Assembly (NCBI GenBank): GCA_902363735.1
Contig: CABJBA010000001.1
Span: 620,001-684,000 of the forward strand
Length of the DNA: 64,000 bases
Reading direction: 5' to 3'
From: Clostridiaceae bacterium
GTDB lineage: Bacteria; Bacillota; Clostridia; Lachnospirales; Lachnospiraceae
Below the pieces are notes generated by a model that was not told where the DNA came from, made no database searches, and saw only the letters and a program-made list of their open reading frames with translations. Below are positions 27,347-35,447 of this stretch, piece by piece. Numbering within the stretch: position 1 is the stretch's first letter; the number at the start of each line of letters is the position of its first letter. The translations under genes were made by a program, and so were the position numbers.

Positions 27347-28095
27347 AGCCTGTCCCTCCTGAGTAAGGAAATCAGCTGTTCCTTCAGCATCAAAGTCTCT
27401 GGCTGTTTCAGTGTCTCCAGCGTCCGGGGATACCCGGCAGGAACTTGGAAAGAACGCAGTCTGGTAATGGGCATGCTCTCCGCCACCAATATTCGGCTGG
27501 AAAGGAACACCGCTTCCTCCACATCATGGGTGATGAAGAGAACTGTTTTACGCTCCTGCTCCCATTGCTCCAACAGCCACTCCCTCATGGTCAGGCGTGT
27601 CAGATAATCCAGAGCGGAAAAGGGCTCGTCCAGGAGCAAAAGATCGGAGCCGGTGAGCACTGTTCGTGCAAAGGCTGCCCGCTGACGCATGCCGCCGGAA
27701 AGTTCTCCGGGAGATTTCCTGCCCCAGTCTCCCAGCCCAACAGATGCCAGCGCCAATTCCACACGCCGGTCCATTTCCCCATCGGAAAATCCCCCATGAA
27801 TTTCCAGCGGCAGCCGAACGTTATCCGCCACGGAACGCCATGGAAACAGCATATCCTGTTGGGGCATATAGCCACAGTAATGTTTCTGGCTTTCAATGCC
27901 AGCCCCATCCACCAGTATCTTGCCGCTTTTAAATCCCAAAAGCCGGTTCACCAGTCGGAAAATTGTACTTTTTCCGCAGCCGGAGGGGCCGATGATGGAC
28001 ACAAACTCTCCCTTGTTTATATGAAAAGAAAGGTGGTCAATGATGGAAAAGTCCTCTTCCTTATATTGAAAGGTTACATTTTCAAAGGTCAGCAT
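27343..28095 (-). CDS. thiZ: ThiZ-like ABC ATPase
   Basis: 250 residues. Walker A GPSGCGKSTIFR (about 37-48), Q-loop YMPQQDMLFPWR, signature LSGGMRQRAAFART, Walker B LLLDEPFSALD, switch ITHDVEEAVF. It is of the SsuB/TauB/ThiZ class. Four bases separate it from the thiD-tenA stop side and it overlaps the permease gene by 4 bp. Confidence 0.92.
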   Translation of the reverse strand: MLTFENVTFQYKEEDFSIIDHLSFHINKGEFVSIIGPSGCGKSTIFRLVNRLLGFKSGKILVDGAGIESQKHYCGYMPQQDMLFPWRSVADNVRLPLEIHGGFSDGEMDRRVELALASVGLGDWGRKSPGELSGGMRQRAAFARTVLTGSDLLLLDEPFSALDYLTRLTMREWLLEQWEQERKTVLFITHDVEEAVFLSSRILVAESMPITRLRSFQVPAGYPRTLETLKQPETLMLKEQLISLLRRDRL

Positions 28096-28099
28096 GGAT

Positions 28100-29566
28100 T
28101 TATCTCCTCATCTCCCAGGCCATATCCCAGAAAGCACTCTCGCACCGGGAGCAGGCAATGAAAATCTCCTCCAGCCGCTGCATCTTCGTTTCGGAATAGT
28201 CCGCTGTCAGCCGCTCAATCAGATCAATCAGCTTCTGATTAGCGTCAGAATAGCCGGAATCTGCATAGCTGCGTACCCACTGGCCGTAAAAGGGATGGTC
28301 AGCGCTGGCAGGGTCAGATTGTATCATCGCTTTGGCAATAACCTCGTAGCTGAGAGCACAGGATAAAATAGCCGCAGCAATTTCTCCGGGACCTTCCTCA
28401 TAAGCCACCCGAAGCATATAGGAGGTATAGAAGAGGTTGTCCAAAGCCATGGCAGTCTGTTCTGACTCTTCCAGAGAGATGCCAAGCCGCTTCATATAGC
28501 CCTTATGAAGGTCCATTTCTCCCTCCAGAATCTGAGACATATAGCTTCCAAACAAACGCACAGTTTCCTTATCCTGTGCCTTGGCCGCACCCATGGCGAA
28601 GACCTTCGCATAGTCAATCAGATACAGATAATCCTGCAGCATGTAATATTGAAATTTTTCCCGATCCAGGGTGCCGGAAGCGATTCCCCGAACAAAAGGA
28701 TGCTTATGGTAGCCCGCCCATATTTCTTTCGATACATGAAGCAGCCTTTGAGTTGTTTTCATATTCATCACTTTTGTGGGCTTTCCATTCAAATTGAAGG
28801 CGTGATTCATGGGGCCAGAGCCTGAACCCAAGTCCAGCATGGCCTCCAATGCTCCGGAGACGTAAGCCTTAGCCCGTTCCACAGCTGCGTCCAAATCATG
28901 GCCCTTTGCCAGATTGGAGGCAATGGCACTGGACAAGGTACAGCCTGTGCCATGGGTATTGGGGTTATTGATGCGTTTCCCATTGAACCATTGGTAATCT
29001 CCATCCCTATACAGCAGGTCATTGGCGTCGTTGAGCTGGTGGCCTCCCTTGCACAGCACTGCACAGTGATAGGTTTCACTGATGTATCTGGCTGCAGCCA
29101 ACATATCCTCTGCACTCTGTACCTTCATGCCTGACAGTACTTCTGCCTCCGGAATATTGGGTGTCAGAACCGTGGCCAGGGGCAGCAGGTTCTGCTTCAG
29201 TGCATCCACTGCATCCTCACTGAGAAGCCGTGACCCGCTGGTAGCCACCATCACTGGGTCTACCACAATGTTGACTGCCTGATACTGCCGCAGCTTTTGC
29301 GCAATGGTTTTAATCAATTCCACTGATGAGACCATTCCGATCTTCACTGCGTCAGGATGGATGTCCGTAAAAACGCTGTCGATCTGCCTGGCTAGAAATT
29401 CTGGGGTAACTTCCAGGATACCCTGGACGCCGGTTGTGTTCTGGGCAGTCAAGGCCGTAATGGCACTCATGGCATATACGCCATTGGCAATCATGGTCTT
29501 GATATCCGCCTGGATACCGGCGCCTCCGCTGGAATCACTTCCAGCAATTGATAATGCTGTTTTCAT
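28100..29566 (-). CDS. thiD/tenA: ThiD-TenA fusion (HMP kinase / thiaminase II)
   Basis: 488 residues. N-terminal ThiD (about 1-265): SIAGSDSSGGAGIQADIKT, VDPVMVATSG and NTHGTGCTLSSAIA (catalytic Cys), which phosphorylates hydroxymethylpyrimidine twice. C-terminal TenA (about 275-488): FVRGIASGTLDREKFQYYM, QDYLYL and a late CALSYEVI stretch; TenA hydrolyses aminopyrimidines from degraded thiamin. One protein thus releases and activates the pyrimidine supplied by ThiXYZ. ThiD and TenA are usually separate genes in Bacillus. ThiC is absent from the cluster, so this is a salvage route. Confidence 0.94.
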   Translation of the reverse strand: MKTALSIAGSDSSGGAGIQADIKTMIANGVYAMSAITALTAQNTTGVQGILEVTPEFLARQIDSVFTDIHPDAVKIGMVSSVELIKTIAQKLRQYQAVNIVVDPVMVATSGSRLLSEDAVDALKQNLLPLATVLTPNIPEAEVLSGMKVQSAEDMLAAARYISETYHCAVLCKGGHQLNDANDLLYRDGDYQWFNGKRINNPNTHGTGCTLSSAIASNLAKGHDLDAAVERAKAYVSGALEAMLDLGSGSGPMNHAFNLNGKPTKVMNMKTTQRLLHVSKEIWAGYHKHPFVRGIASGTLDREKFQYYMLQDYLYLIDYAKVFAMGAAKAQDKETVRLFGSYMSQILEGEMDLHKGYMKRLGISLEESEQTAMALDNLFYTSYMLRVAYEEGPGEIAAAILSCALSYEVIAKAMIQSDPASADHPFYGQWVRSYADSGYSDANQKLIDLIERLTADYSETKMQRLEEIFIACSRCESAFWDMAWEMRR

Positions 29567-29607
29567 AAATCATTAACTCCTTTCGATTTTCGGCATTATT
29601 TTTATTA

Positions 29608-29667
29608 AGCGGCAAAGAGTGGTGCCCCCGGTTTGCCGCTATTTCAAGGCGTTTACGCCTGTGAAAT
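29608..29667 (-). promoter_or_regulatory. Two adjacent hairpins upstream of thiD-tenA
   Basis: AGCGGCAAA pairs with TTTGCCGCT (29608-29640), and next to it ATTTCA..GGCG pairs with CGCC..TGAAAT (29641-29667). They lie between thiE and thiD-tenA; the first is followed by TTAATAAAAATAA on the minus strand. They may attenuate or process the message. Confidence 0.5.
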
Positions 29668-29851
29668 CATTGGAATGTGATGGTTTCATCTGACAAGCTG
29701 CAGATCTGATCCCAACAGCCGTCCGATTCTGCATCATATACGGCTAGTTCGCCGGGAATTGCTTCCAGCCGCCTTGCAGCTTCCAAATAAATATCCGGCT
29801 CCCGCTTACTTGTACCCATGCTCTCGCAGGATAACAAAAATAACAAAGGGT
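29667..29851 (-). pseudogene. C-terminal stub of a HAD-family phosphatase
   Basis: Directly after the thiE stop an open frame reads LLSCESMGTSKREPDIYLEA and continues to ELAVYDAESDG before a stop at 29667. This matches the third and fourth motifs of HAD hydrolases (SKP-DPxIYLxAA and VVFEDA), but the nucleophile-bearing N-terminal half is absent and the Glu-Asp pair is altered. Some thiamin operons carry a HAD thiamin-monophosphate phosphatase, and this may be its remnant. An internal ATG at 29819 has no good ribosome binding site. Confidence 0.6.
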
Positions 29852-30499
29852 TTATCCATGGCTCTGCACTATCTTATCTGCAGCGATCAACAGTTCAGCA
29901 GTTGCTGCACCGGGGTCTTCCGCTCCGAAAATAGCCGATACCACGGCGACGCCATCCACACCGCTTCCGGAAAGCTGCGGAATATTCTTCTTTGAAATAC
30001 CGCCGATGGCAACGGTGGGAACGATGGCAACGGAGCAGATAGCCTGGAGGGTTTCAAAGGACATCTGGTCCACATCCTGTTTTGTAGAGGTTGAGAACAC
30101 TGAACCAAGGCCCAGATAATCCGCTCCGTTTTTGACTGCCTCCAGCGCTTCTTCTACTGTATGAACGGAAACTCCGATTATCATGTGTTCGCCCACACGC
30201 GCCCGGACAGCAGAAGCAATCATATCCTCCTGCCCCACATGAATTCCGTCCGCACCGCACTTAATCGCAATATCCACATTGTCGTTGATGATAAATGGCA
30301 CATGAAACTGCCTGCAAAGTTTTGCAAGCTCCAGGGCCTCTGCCAGAAATGCTTCATCGTCCAATTCCTTCTCTCTGAGCTGGACACAGGTAGCGCCATT
30401 TTTCAGAGCTGCTTCCACCTGTTCATGCAGGCTCATTTTCCCCACCCAGGCCTGATCCGTTACCGCATACAGCAGCATTGCTTTTTTATCGCACTTCAT
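29852..30499 (-). CDS. thiE: Thiamin-phosphate synthase
   Basis: 215 residues from the ATG at 30497-30499 (GAGAGG upstream, inside the end of thiM; 14-bp overlap). TIM barrel with CVQLREKELDDEAF (about 42-55, PPi/Mg binding), INDNVDIAIKCGADGIHVGQ (about 75-94) and AIGGISKKNI. It joins hydroxymethylpyrimidine diphosphate and thiazole phosphate to thiamin monophosphate, using the products of ThiD and ThiM from the same operon. Confidence 0.94.
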   Translation of the reverse strand: MKCDKKAMLLYAVTDQAWVGKMSLHEQVEAALKNGATCVQLREKELDDEAFLAEALELAKLCRQFHVPFIINDNVDIAIKCGADGIHVGQEDMIASAVRARVGEHMIIGVSVHTVEEALEAVKNGADYLGLGSVFSTSTKQDVDQMSFETLQAICSVAIVPTVAIGGISKKNIPQLSGSGVDGVAVVSAIFGAEDPGAATAELLIAADKIVQSHG

Positions 30500-31307
30500 A
30501 GTTTGCCTCTCTTTCCAACTCTTCCGGAGACAGATTGTAAACAGCATCAATGATATAATTCCGATAGCTGGAATTACCATCCAGTTCCATCATACGCTTC
30601 TTTGCCTTTTCACCACAAAGCCCCATGGCGCATACTGCAGCGGCAGCTGCCTCCAGTGTATGCCCCGGATTAGCCGTCACATACGCCGACATCATGGCAG
30701 AGAGCTGACAGCCTGTTCCGGTAATCTTGCCCATATCCACATGGCCATTCCGGATACAATATGCTGTGTTCTGGTCAGCAACAATGTCGATGGCTCCGGT
30801 GATGGCGATTACCGCACCAGTCTTTTGGGAAAATGCCTTTGCAAAGTCCACGGCCTGCTCCAGGTTGTCCTCCGTAATCTGGTCGGAGACATCGGCATCC
30901 ACGCCTTTTGTAGTTCCATTTCCGTGAGCTAATGTCTTGATTTCAGAGACATTTCCCCGGATGACCGCAAACTGAATCTCTTGGAGCAGTTTCATAGCGG
31001 TGTTGGTGCGAAGGGCAGATGCTCCAGCACCCACCGGGTCCAGAACTACGGAATGCCCCAGCTCATTTGATTTTCGCCCAGCGGCAAGCATAGCAGGGAT
31101 GGTGCGCTGATTCAGTGTGCCAATGTTGATATTGAGACCTCCGCATATGGAAGTAATTTCTTCCACCTCTTCCATATCATCGGCCATAATGGGCGAACCG
31201 CCGCAGGCCAAAAGGATATTGGCACAATCGTTAACAGTGACATAGTTAGTAATACTGTGAATCAGAGGAGTCTGATTCCGAACATTTTCAAGCATTTCTT
31301 TCATCAT
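30486..31307 (-). CDS. thiM: Hydroxyethylthiazole kinase
   Basis: 273 residues. N-terminal TPLIHSITNYVTVNDCANIL (about 14-33), GGSPIMADD, DPVGAGASALRT and the ATP/catalytic ITGTGCQLSAMM (about 195-206, Cys general base). It phosphorylates the salvaged thiazole alcohol. First gene of the operon, 110 bp downstream of the second TPP riboswitch terminator, so expression falls when TPP is plentiful. Confidence 0.95.
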   Translation of the reverse strand: MMKEMLENVRNQTPLIHSITNYVTVNDCANILLACGGSPIMADDMEEVEEITSICGGLNINIGTLNQRTIPAMLAAGRKSNELGHSVVLDPVGAGASALRTNTAMKLLQEIQFAVIRGNVSEIKTLAHGNGTTKGVDADVSDQITEDNLEQAVDFAKAFSQKTGAVIAITGAIDIVADQNTAYCIRNGHVDMGKITGTGCQLSAMMSAYVTANPGHTLEAAAAAVCAMGLCGEKAKKRMMELDGNSSYRNYIIDAVYNLSPEELEREANYEVR

Positions 31308-31417
31308 GATTTAATTTCCTCTCTTGTTATAGGTGGATTGAATCAGGCAGGACACCATCACTCCCCATTGTCATTCATGGTCTCAGGAAAAATGTTGTCC
31401 CTGCCTTTTAAAAACGC

Positions 31418-31447
31418 AAAAAAGGAGACACCTCATACGTGCCTCCG
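31418..31447 (-). terminator. Terminator of TPP riboswitch 2
   Basis: On the minus strand GGAGGCAC pairs with GGTGTCTCC (with one mismatch), followed by TTTTTTG. It is the expression platform immediately 3' of the second TPP aptamer, upstream of thiM. Confidence 0.88.
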
Positions 31448-31452
31448 AAAGC

Positions 31453-31546
31453 GTATACAACAACTTCCTACGACGGCATTATCCGCATCAGGTTCCTGGG
31501 TCGAAGGATATACCTTCCTCTCAGCCTGTAATACAAGCTCCCCTTA
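31453..31546 (-). ncRNA. TPP riboswitch 2 (thiM-proximal)
   Basis: Minus-strand sequence has the conserved TPP aptamer blocks in order: GGGGAGC, GCTGAGAGG, CTTCGACCC, GAACCTGATGCGGATAATGC, then the P1 3' strand. Aptamer folding with TPP should expose the following terminator and stop the thi operon. Confidence 0.95.
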
Positions 31547-31570
31547 TTGTTTTTAATAATTATTATGTAA

Positions 31571-31602
31571 TCAAAAAAGAAGACACCGATACGGTGTCTC
31601 CG
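31571..31602 (-). terminator. Terminator of TPP riboswitch 1
   Basis: On the minus strand GGAGACACCG pairs with CGGTGTCTTC and is followed by TTTTTTGA. It sits between the two TPP aptamers, so aptamer 1 has its own expression platform. Confidence 0.92.
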
Positions 31603-31607
31603 AAAGA

Positions 31608-31703
31608 ATCAAACTAAGACTCCCTACGGCGGCATTATCCGCATCAGGTTTATGGGTCGAAGTTTAATGACTTCCTCTCAGCCTGTAACACAAGCTCCCC
31701 TTT
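31608..31703 (-). ncRNA. TPP riboswitch 1 (promoter-proximal)
   Basis: A second complete TPP aptamer: GGGGAGC, GCTGAGAGG, CTTCGACCC, ACCTGATGCGGATAATGC. It is about 60 bases upstream of aptamer 2 and similar to it in the conserved cores but different in the P3 and linker parts, so it is a true tandem copy, not an assembly duplicate. Confidence 0.95.
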
Positions 31704-31711
31704 TTAAGGGT

Positions 31712-31740
31712 ATTATACTGCTCAAAATCAAAAATTGCAA
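31712..31740 (-). promoter_or_regulatory. Promoter of the thi operon
   Basis: On the minus strand TTGCAA, 17 bp, TATAAT; transcription would begin a few bases before the first TPP aptamer. This is a near-consensus vegetative promoter. Confidence 0.85.
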
Positions 31741-31928
31741 GCGAATTGAATTACTGTTTTTATAATGTCATTTACATAATTTCAATTTTTAATATTTTCG
31801 TTCCGATAATTATCAAACTTGCTCATCTGATAAGTTACCTCTATCGGTATAAAATCACCTGTACAAATTCGCAGTGTCTTCTGATTATTTTTTGCATTCC
31901 CAGCAAGTTTCGAATTTCCTCCAGCTTT

Positions 31929-33302
31929 TTAAAATCCAATAAATCCAGGTTTCACTCTTCTGCCTGCGATTTGTTCTATTGCATATGCTGTGTTTAATAA
32001 ATCTTCATCAGTTTGGGCGATAATATTTATTCCGAGAGGCATTCCATTATTATATAGCCCGCAAGGTACTGTAATGGCTGGTAAACCTGTATATTGAACA
32101 ATTGGGTGATCTTTAAATACAATACACACATTTACATCCTTCAGCTGATCTTTTATATATCTTTTCGTGGACTCTATATCTTTTAATGTATCCAGATAAG
32201 TAGATTCCATCATTTCACCAGAGGTGTTATTCTGGGCATCTTCTAATAATATCTGACCATATCTTAAGGTTTCTTCTTTATGAGTATTATTAAACTCAAT
32301 TATATCCTTTAAATTTTTTATTTTATAATTCGGCGGTAATTCATCTAAATATTGATTCATAGCATACTTAAACTCATACTTTTTAATGCTGTCCATCTTT
32401 TTATTAGGAATTGGTTTGAGATGTATTGGTTTTAAGATTGCACCAGCTTTTTTCAACTTATCTATAATACCATTAGCCTTCTTTTCTTCTTCCTGCGACA
32501 TATTATCTATGGCAGATTGATCAATTCCAATTATGGTACCTTTAAGATTTGTATTTTCTGTGAAGTGTATTTTATTAGCTGATATCTCATTAAAAATAAT
32601 TATTGCATCTTTAACAGTTCTTGTCATGGGGCCAACCATATCAAGAGTAAAACTTATGGGTATAATCCCTTTTATGCTCAAATTACCCTTGCCTGGACGA
32701 TACCCTACAATACCATTATTTAAACCGGGGGATATGATCGAGCCAGAAGTATCAGTGCCAAAAGCTGCCATACATAAATTAGCTCCTACTGCAACTCCTG
32801 AACCGGTGCTGGAACCTGCCGGATTTCCGCCTAAAACGTATGGTGACTTTACAATTCCTCCTTTGGAACTATATCCGTTTGGCATTCCTTTCGTCATATA
32901 GTTGGCAAATTCAGTCATGTTTGTTTTGCCAAGAATAACAGCACCTTTTTTTCTCAAAATCTTTACAATCTCAGCGTCTGTTTCCGGGCTTGAATCTGCC
33001 AATGCCAGTGATCCGGCGGATGTATGCAAGCAATCTGCAGTATTTATATTATCCTTTAAAAGAATAGGTACTCCATAAAGGAAACCAGTATTCTCCTTAT
33101 TTTGTCCATCAAGCTCTTCTGCAATTTCAATAACATCAGAATTTATCTCAACAATCGAATTTAATCCATTACAGCCCTTGTCAAAAGAGTTGATTTGCTC
33201 TAAATATTCTGAAACAATCTCTTTTATAGAGAACGTTTTACTTTTTATTATGTTACTTAATTCAGTTATTGTTACTTCGTTTAAATTTATTTTGGCTGCC
33301 AT
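31929..33302 (-). CDS. Amidase-signature family hydrolase
   Basis: 457 residues. The Ser-Ser-Lys triad is visible: Lys in PILLKDNINT (about residue 84), cis-Ser in NPAGSSTGSGVAVG (about 159-172) and the nucleophile Ser in FGTDTSGSI (about 180-188). The family hydrolyses amides (GatA-like, but no GatB/C genes nearby, so a stand-alone amidase acting on small amides or peptides). The gene is visibly AT-richer than its neighbours, with many Asn, Ile and Lys codons, a possible sign of transfer. Single gene; no signal peptide. Confidence 0.9.
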   Translation of the reverse strand: MAAKINLNEVTITELSNIIKSKTFSIKEIVSEYLEQINSFDKGCNGLNSIVEINSDVIEIAEELDGQNKENTGFLYGVPILLKDNINTADCLHTSAGSLALADSSPETDAEIVKILRKKGAVILGKTNMTEFANYMTKGMPNGYSSKGGIVKSPYVLGGNPAGSSTGSGVAVGANLCMAAFGTDTSGSIISPGLNNGIVGYRPGKGNLSIKGIIPISFTLDMVGPMTRTVKDAIIIFNEISANKIHFTENTNLKGTIIGIDQSAIDNMSQEEEKKANGIIDKLKKAGAILKPIHLKPIPNKKMDSIKKYEFKYAMNQYLDELPPNYKIKNLKDIIEFNNTHKEETLRYGQILLEDAQNNTSGEMMESTYLDTLKDIESTKRYIKDQLKDVNVCIVFKDHPIVQYTGLPAITVPCGLYNNGMPLGINIIAQTDEDLLNTAYAIEQIAGRRVKPGFIGF

Positions 33303-33388
33303 ATTAATCTCCTGCTTTTATTTGACGTTCTCTCACTTATCAATAATCGTTTATCTTACCTATTATTTTCCTAGATATTTTGATTTAT

Positions 33389-33562
33389 TCATAGTAACGT
33401 CAGCAAATAAGTATTATATGGATTAAACCTGAAAATGCGTTGCAATATCACAACAATAAAAGGAAATGATGCTATTGGACAAATAGCCGCCTGAGTAAGC
33501 CATGACTTGACACCGGTAAATCTCTGTGCTTCAGGCAGACCCACCCAGGTCGGAATTGTAAT
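33389..33562 (-). pseudogene. Unidentified remnant frame with a hydrophobic segment
   Basis: Immediately after the stop of the YvlD-like gene the same frame stays open for 57 codons with no start codon; it contains IPTWVGLPEAQRFTGVKSWL and a hydrophobic run ICPIASFPFIVVIL. It could be a piece of a lost membrane-protein gene, or chance. Confidence 0.25.
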
Positions 33563-33904
33563 TTAACCCTTATTCATATCATTAAACAGATGATTAACAA
33601 TCACAACAATGAAAGCAGCAAGCAGCGAATTAAGAAAACCACCCATACTGATATCTGTTACAAAATAATCTGCGATCATAATCGTCCAGGCATTTACAAT
33701 AAAGCTGAATAATCCCAATGTCAGCAAGCTGAATGGTAATGTAATCAATAGCAGAATCGGTTTTAAAATAAAATTTACTACTAACAGTACCAATCCCATG
33801 ATAAGAAGTGCCGGAATACTGCCAATATAAACCGTATGTGATACAAAAGACAGCAGATATATGGACAATATAATGGATATATATTTTATGAATGGTTTCG
33901 TCAT
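33563..33904 (-). CDS. YvlD-like small membrane protein (phage holin 4 superfamily)
   Basis: 113 residues from the ATG at 33902-33904 with GGAGGT upstream. Four membrane helices; the family motif FILKPILLLITLPFSLLTLG is recognisable near 46-65. The 'holin' family name is historical; chromosomal members such as YvlD are envelope proteins often found with YvlB and PspC-like genes under cell-envelope stress control. Last gene of the DUF2089 operon. Confidence 0.85.
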   Translation of the reverse strand: MTKPFIKYISIILSIYLLSFVSHTVYIGSIPALLIMGLVLLVVNFILKPILLLITLPFSLLTLGLFSFIVNAWTIMIADYFVTDISMGGFLNSLLAAFIVVIVNHLFNDMNKG

Positions 33905-33926
33905 TTTTACCTCCAACAGACATGCT

Positions 33927-34247
33927 TTACCTGATTTTAATTAGTACTTTTATTTTGTCAGTTGTAGCATCCACAAGATCATAAGGTTCATCTTCGGTTA
34001 AAGAATCCAGAAGTTTTATGACTGCCATAACCAGCATTTTCACTGAATCCATGGCGATTGGGGAGGATGAACTGGAGTCAGGCACTTTAGGTGCAAAAAA
34101 ACATGGGATAATCAGTAAGTCCTGAAAACAGTCCAATAATTCCCGAAAAACATATAAGGAAATCGGAAATGGAATACTTATGAACCTTCTGTTCTCAATC
34201 TGAAGCTTGATCCATAAAAAACGGTAGCTTTTAATCGACATATACAT
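33927..34247 (-). CDS. Unknown small protein of the DUF2089 operon
   Basis: 106 residues, overlapping the end of the SHOCT-like gene by 17 bp. It begins with a beta-rich stretch (KSYRFLWIKLQIENRRFISI), has a central hydrophobic portion (ELLDCFQDLLIIPCFF) and ends SLTEDEPYDLVDATTDKIKV. The ending resembles that of the upstream protein (DPNIVDVEAWD..MVKV), so the two may share a C-terminal fold. No assigned function. Confidence 0.65.
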   Translation of the reverse strand: MYMSIKSYRFLWIKLQIENRRFISIPFPISLYVFRELLDCFQDLLIIPCFFAPKVPDSSSSSPIAMDSVKMLVMAVIKLLDSLTEDEPYDLVDATTDKIKVLIKIR

Positions 34248-34674
34248 TTACTTTTACCATCGCTTTATGACTTTCATCCCACGCTTCCACATCAACGATA
34301 TTCGGGTCATCCAATGTACCGTTTAAGATCTCTTCAATTATCATTGCAAAATCGATGCTGGAAATGTCGATCCCCTTCGCTTCCATCTCTCTTCTGGCAT
34401 CTGTCGGAACCAGAGCAGTCATCTTATCAGCAATTTCACTGATTGTAGTCAGCAGGCGTATGGGCATATTTACGTTTACATTAACGGAATTGTCATCCGA
34501 TGTTACCTTTACCCTAAGGAACTTATAGCTTCGCCTTGCAGTTGTTACGGTTTCAATCTTCTGAATTGTTTCTGTTTCCTTAGTCACATTCAAAGCTTCT
34601 AAAAGCTCCATACCTTCGGCAGCAGTAATCTGCCCTTTTTCTATCATTTCCAGTATTTTTTGTTGCTCACTCAT
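34231..34674 (-). CDS. SHOCT-like-domain protein (YvlB-type)
   Basis: 147 residues. N-terminal short helix pair ILEMIEKGQITAAEGMELLE (about 6-25) is the SHOCT-like/YvlB_N motif, a probable oligomerisation or membrane-targeting element. The rest is a beta-rich domain beginning FLRVKVTSDD. It lies 18 bp after the DUF2089 gene, whose product ends with a related motif (LSNGEISPKEATERI), so the two may interact through it. Cell-envelope stress role by analogy with yvlABCD (inference). Confidence 0.8.
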   Translation of the reverse strand: MSEQQKILEMIEKGQITAAEGMELLEALNVTKETETIQKIETVTTARRSYKFLRVKVTSDDNSVNVNVNMPIRLLTTISEIADKMTALVPTDARREMEAKGIDISSIDFAMIIEEILNGTLDDPNIVDVEAWDESHKAMVKVNVYVD

Positions 34675-34692
34675 GGGCTGGCCTCCTATTAA

Positions 34693-35094
34693 TTATAAAT
34701 TTTTAATTCGTTCTGTTGCTTCTTTCGGGGAGATTTCACCATTTGATAATTGGTCAAGAATTTCATTCCTGGCGGCCCCTTTATCTTCATTTTCCTTAAT
34801 TAATTCTTTTGATGATACTTCATATCCAAGACCTTTTATGACCGAATCCAGCTTATTGCGGACCGTAGGATAAGAAATCCCCATTTCTTTCTCAACATCC
34901 TTGATATTACCGCGGCATTTTATAAATACCTTGATAAACTCAAGGTCTTGTTCCGGAAGTCGGCAGAATTCACAGGGCTGGAAATCCCCTTCAATGATTG
35001 TGAAACACTTGGGACAGCCGAGTCTGGTTATAGCAAGCCTTTCACCGCATACGGGGCATTTGCCCGGAGCTTTGTATTTCATTGTTTTCACCAT
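34693..35094 (-). CDS. DUF2089 protein: zinc ribbon plus helix-turn-helix
   Basis: 133 residues. Cys pairs CPVCGERL, GCPKC and CEFC (about 14-44) form a zinc ribbon. A helix-turn-helix region follows (EKEMGISYPTVRNKLDSVIK, about 68-87) and the C-terminus is a SHOCT-like helix pair. The layout fits a DNA-binding regulator of its own operon. First gene behind a consensus promoter. Confidence 0.85.
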   Translation of the reverse strand: MVKTMKYKAPGKCPVCGERLAITRLGCPKCFTIIEGDFQPCEFCRLPEQDLEFIKVFIKCRGNIKDVEKEMGISYPTVRNKLDSVIKGLGYEVSSKELIKENEDKGAARNEILDQLSNGEISPKEATERIKNL

Positions 35095-35115
35095 CCTGAT
35101 GTGTTATTTGATAAT

Positions 35116-35144
35116 AATATACCGCTATATATTAAATATGTCAA
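35116..35144 (-). promoter_or_regulatory. Promoter of the DUF2089 operon
   Basis: TTGACA, 17 bp, TATATT on the minus strand, 22 bp before the start codon, inside an AT-rich region with dyads (TAATATAATCATTAATATAATTA) just upstream. A site for autoregulation is likely. Confidence 0.8.
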
Positions 35145-35447
35145 TTAAAAAATTGATATTATTAATATAATCATTAATATAATTAACAAAAACGCAATAT
35201 GCTTTTCTGCTCTTCCAGAATATGTTTAATAAATCATATTTTATCCCAACAAAAAGGGCGCAAAAGCCCAATTGCCTTTGCTCCCTTGCTCTACAGTTTA
35301 ATATATCTTCTGCAATCTTCTATTTTGTACGTTGCTACAGAACTATGGACGCACAATGCCTTGAACGGTCAAACAGGATGTCAACGCTATATATCATTAT
35401 AATATTATGAAGAGTCAGCTTCTTTGGTTCCTCATCTTATCTACGAT
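35145..35447. other. Intergenic, nothing coding seen
   Basis: About 300 AT-rich bases between the DUF2089 promoter and the end of the 4Fe-4S gene. It contains the 12-mer TTGAACGGTCAA (35361-35372), also found at 63273-63284. No convincing gene. Confidence 0.5.

Noticed and set aside
33563..33904. Possible prophage, because of the holin-superfamily name of the four-helix protein
   Set aside because: No other phage genes are present, and YvlD-like members of this family are ordinary chromosomal envelope proteins.
35361..35372. The 12-mer TTGAACGGTCAA, repeated at 63273-63284
   Set aside because: Only 12 bp with no matching flanks; considered as remnants of a mobile-element end but the evidence is too thin.
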